The notes under the pieces: model-generated | Told to the model about the DNA's origin: nothing | The model's database searches: none | What the model saw: only the letters and a program-made list of their open reading frames with translations | Assembly: GCA_028691385.1 (NCBI GenBank) | Contig: JAQUZL010000093.1 | Span: 1-6,216 of the forward strand | Reading direction: 5' to 3' | DNA from: Oscillospiraceae bacterium | GTDB taxonomy: Bacteria; Bacillota; Clostridia; Oscillospirales; Oscillospiraceae | Length of the DNA: 6,216 nt | In this document: in pieces, positions 6,200-6,216 of the stretch | How the letters are laid out: each line of letters begins with the position of its first letter | How positions within the stretch are numbered: the first letter of the stretch is position 1 | Position numbers and translations under genes: made by a program

Positions 6200-6216
6200 G
6201 GGTGGATCATGTTAAT

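Noticed and set aside
1..6216. CRISPR array, tRNA, rRNA, riboswitch, prophage or defence system
   Set aside because: Intergenic space totals about 70 bases; there are no spaced repeats or cloverleaf sequences, and all five genes are housekeeping families.

Overview
The window is ordinary, conserved bacterial core genome. It holds five genes, all on the minus strand and closely packed. In transcription order (right to left) they are murB, rapZ, yvcK, whiA and the first 812 codons of dnaE, which runs off the left edge. The gaps are 12, 31, 17 and 10 bases, so this looks like one operon. The gene order and the protein types (type II MurB, YvcK and WhiA side by side, DnaE with a PHP domain) point to a Gram-positive of the Firmicutes, most likely class Clostridia. 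This order is familiar there, often with pfkA after dnaE. The DNA is GC-rich by eye (about high fifties per cent, not counted) and the codons mostly end in G or C. That suits a Ruminococcaceae/Oscillospiraceae-like clostridium better than a low-GC Clostridium, but this placement is inference.

Layout. 6211-6216: six bases upstream of murB with nothing assignable. 6189-5278: murB, UDP-N-acetylenolpyruvoylglucosamine reductase, the second committed step of peptidoglycan precursor synthesis. 5265-4405: rapZ (yvcJ), a P-loop nucleotide-binding protein. 4373-3363: yvcK, a UDP-sugar-binding regulator linking carbon metabolism and cell-wall synthesis. 3345-2449: whiA, a DNA-binding protein with a LAGLIDADG-type fold and a C-terminal helix-turn-helix. 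2438-1: dnaE, alpha subunit of DNA polymerase III, cut by the window edge. No stretch longer than 31 bases between genes is non-coding. I saw no tRNA, rRNA, riboswitch, CRISPR array, insertion sequence or terminator, and no promoter can be placed because the operon's 5' end lies outside the window.

How the genes fit together. MurB makes UDP-MurNAc from UDP-GlcNAc-enolpyruvate. RapZ-family proteins in enterobacteria control production of glucosamine-6-phosphate, the amino-sugar precursor of UDP-GlcNAc. YvcK/CuvA proteins bind UDP-sugars and adjust growth and wall synthesis on gluconeogenic carbon sources. WhiA affects division and chromosome segregation in Bacillus and sporulation-septation in Streptomyces. 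DnaE copies DNA. The cluster thus joins wall-precursor supply, nutrient sensing, division and replication. Two junctions (murB/rapZ and whiA/dnaE) have the ribosome-binding site sharing bases with the preceding stop codon, which suggests translational coupling.

I found no previously undescribed system. The useful points are start-site corrections for murB and whiA, a long dnaE reading frame that an ORF finder requiring a stop would miss, homopolymer A-runs in dnaE and rapZ in frameshift-prone phase, and a single codon-usage explanation for all the long antisense reading frames.
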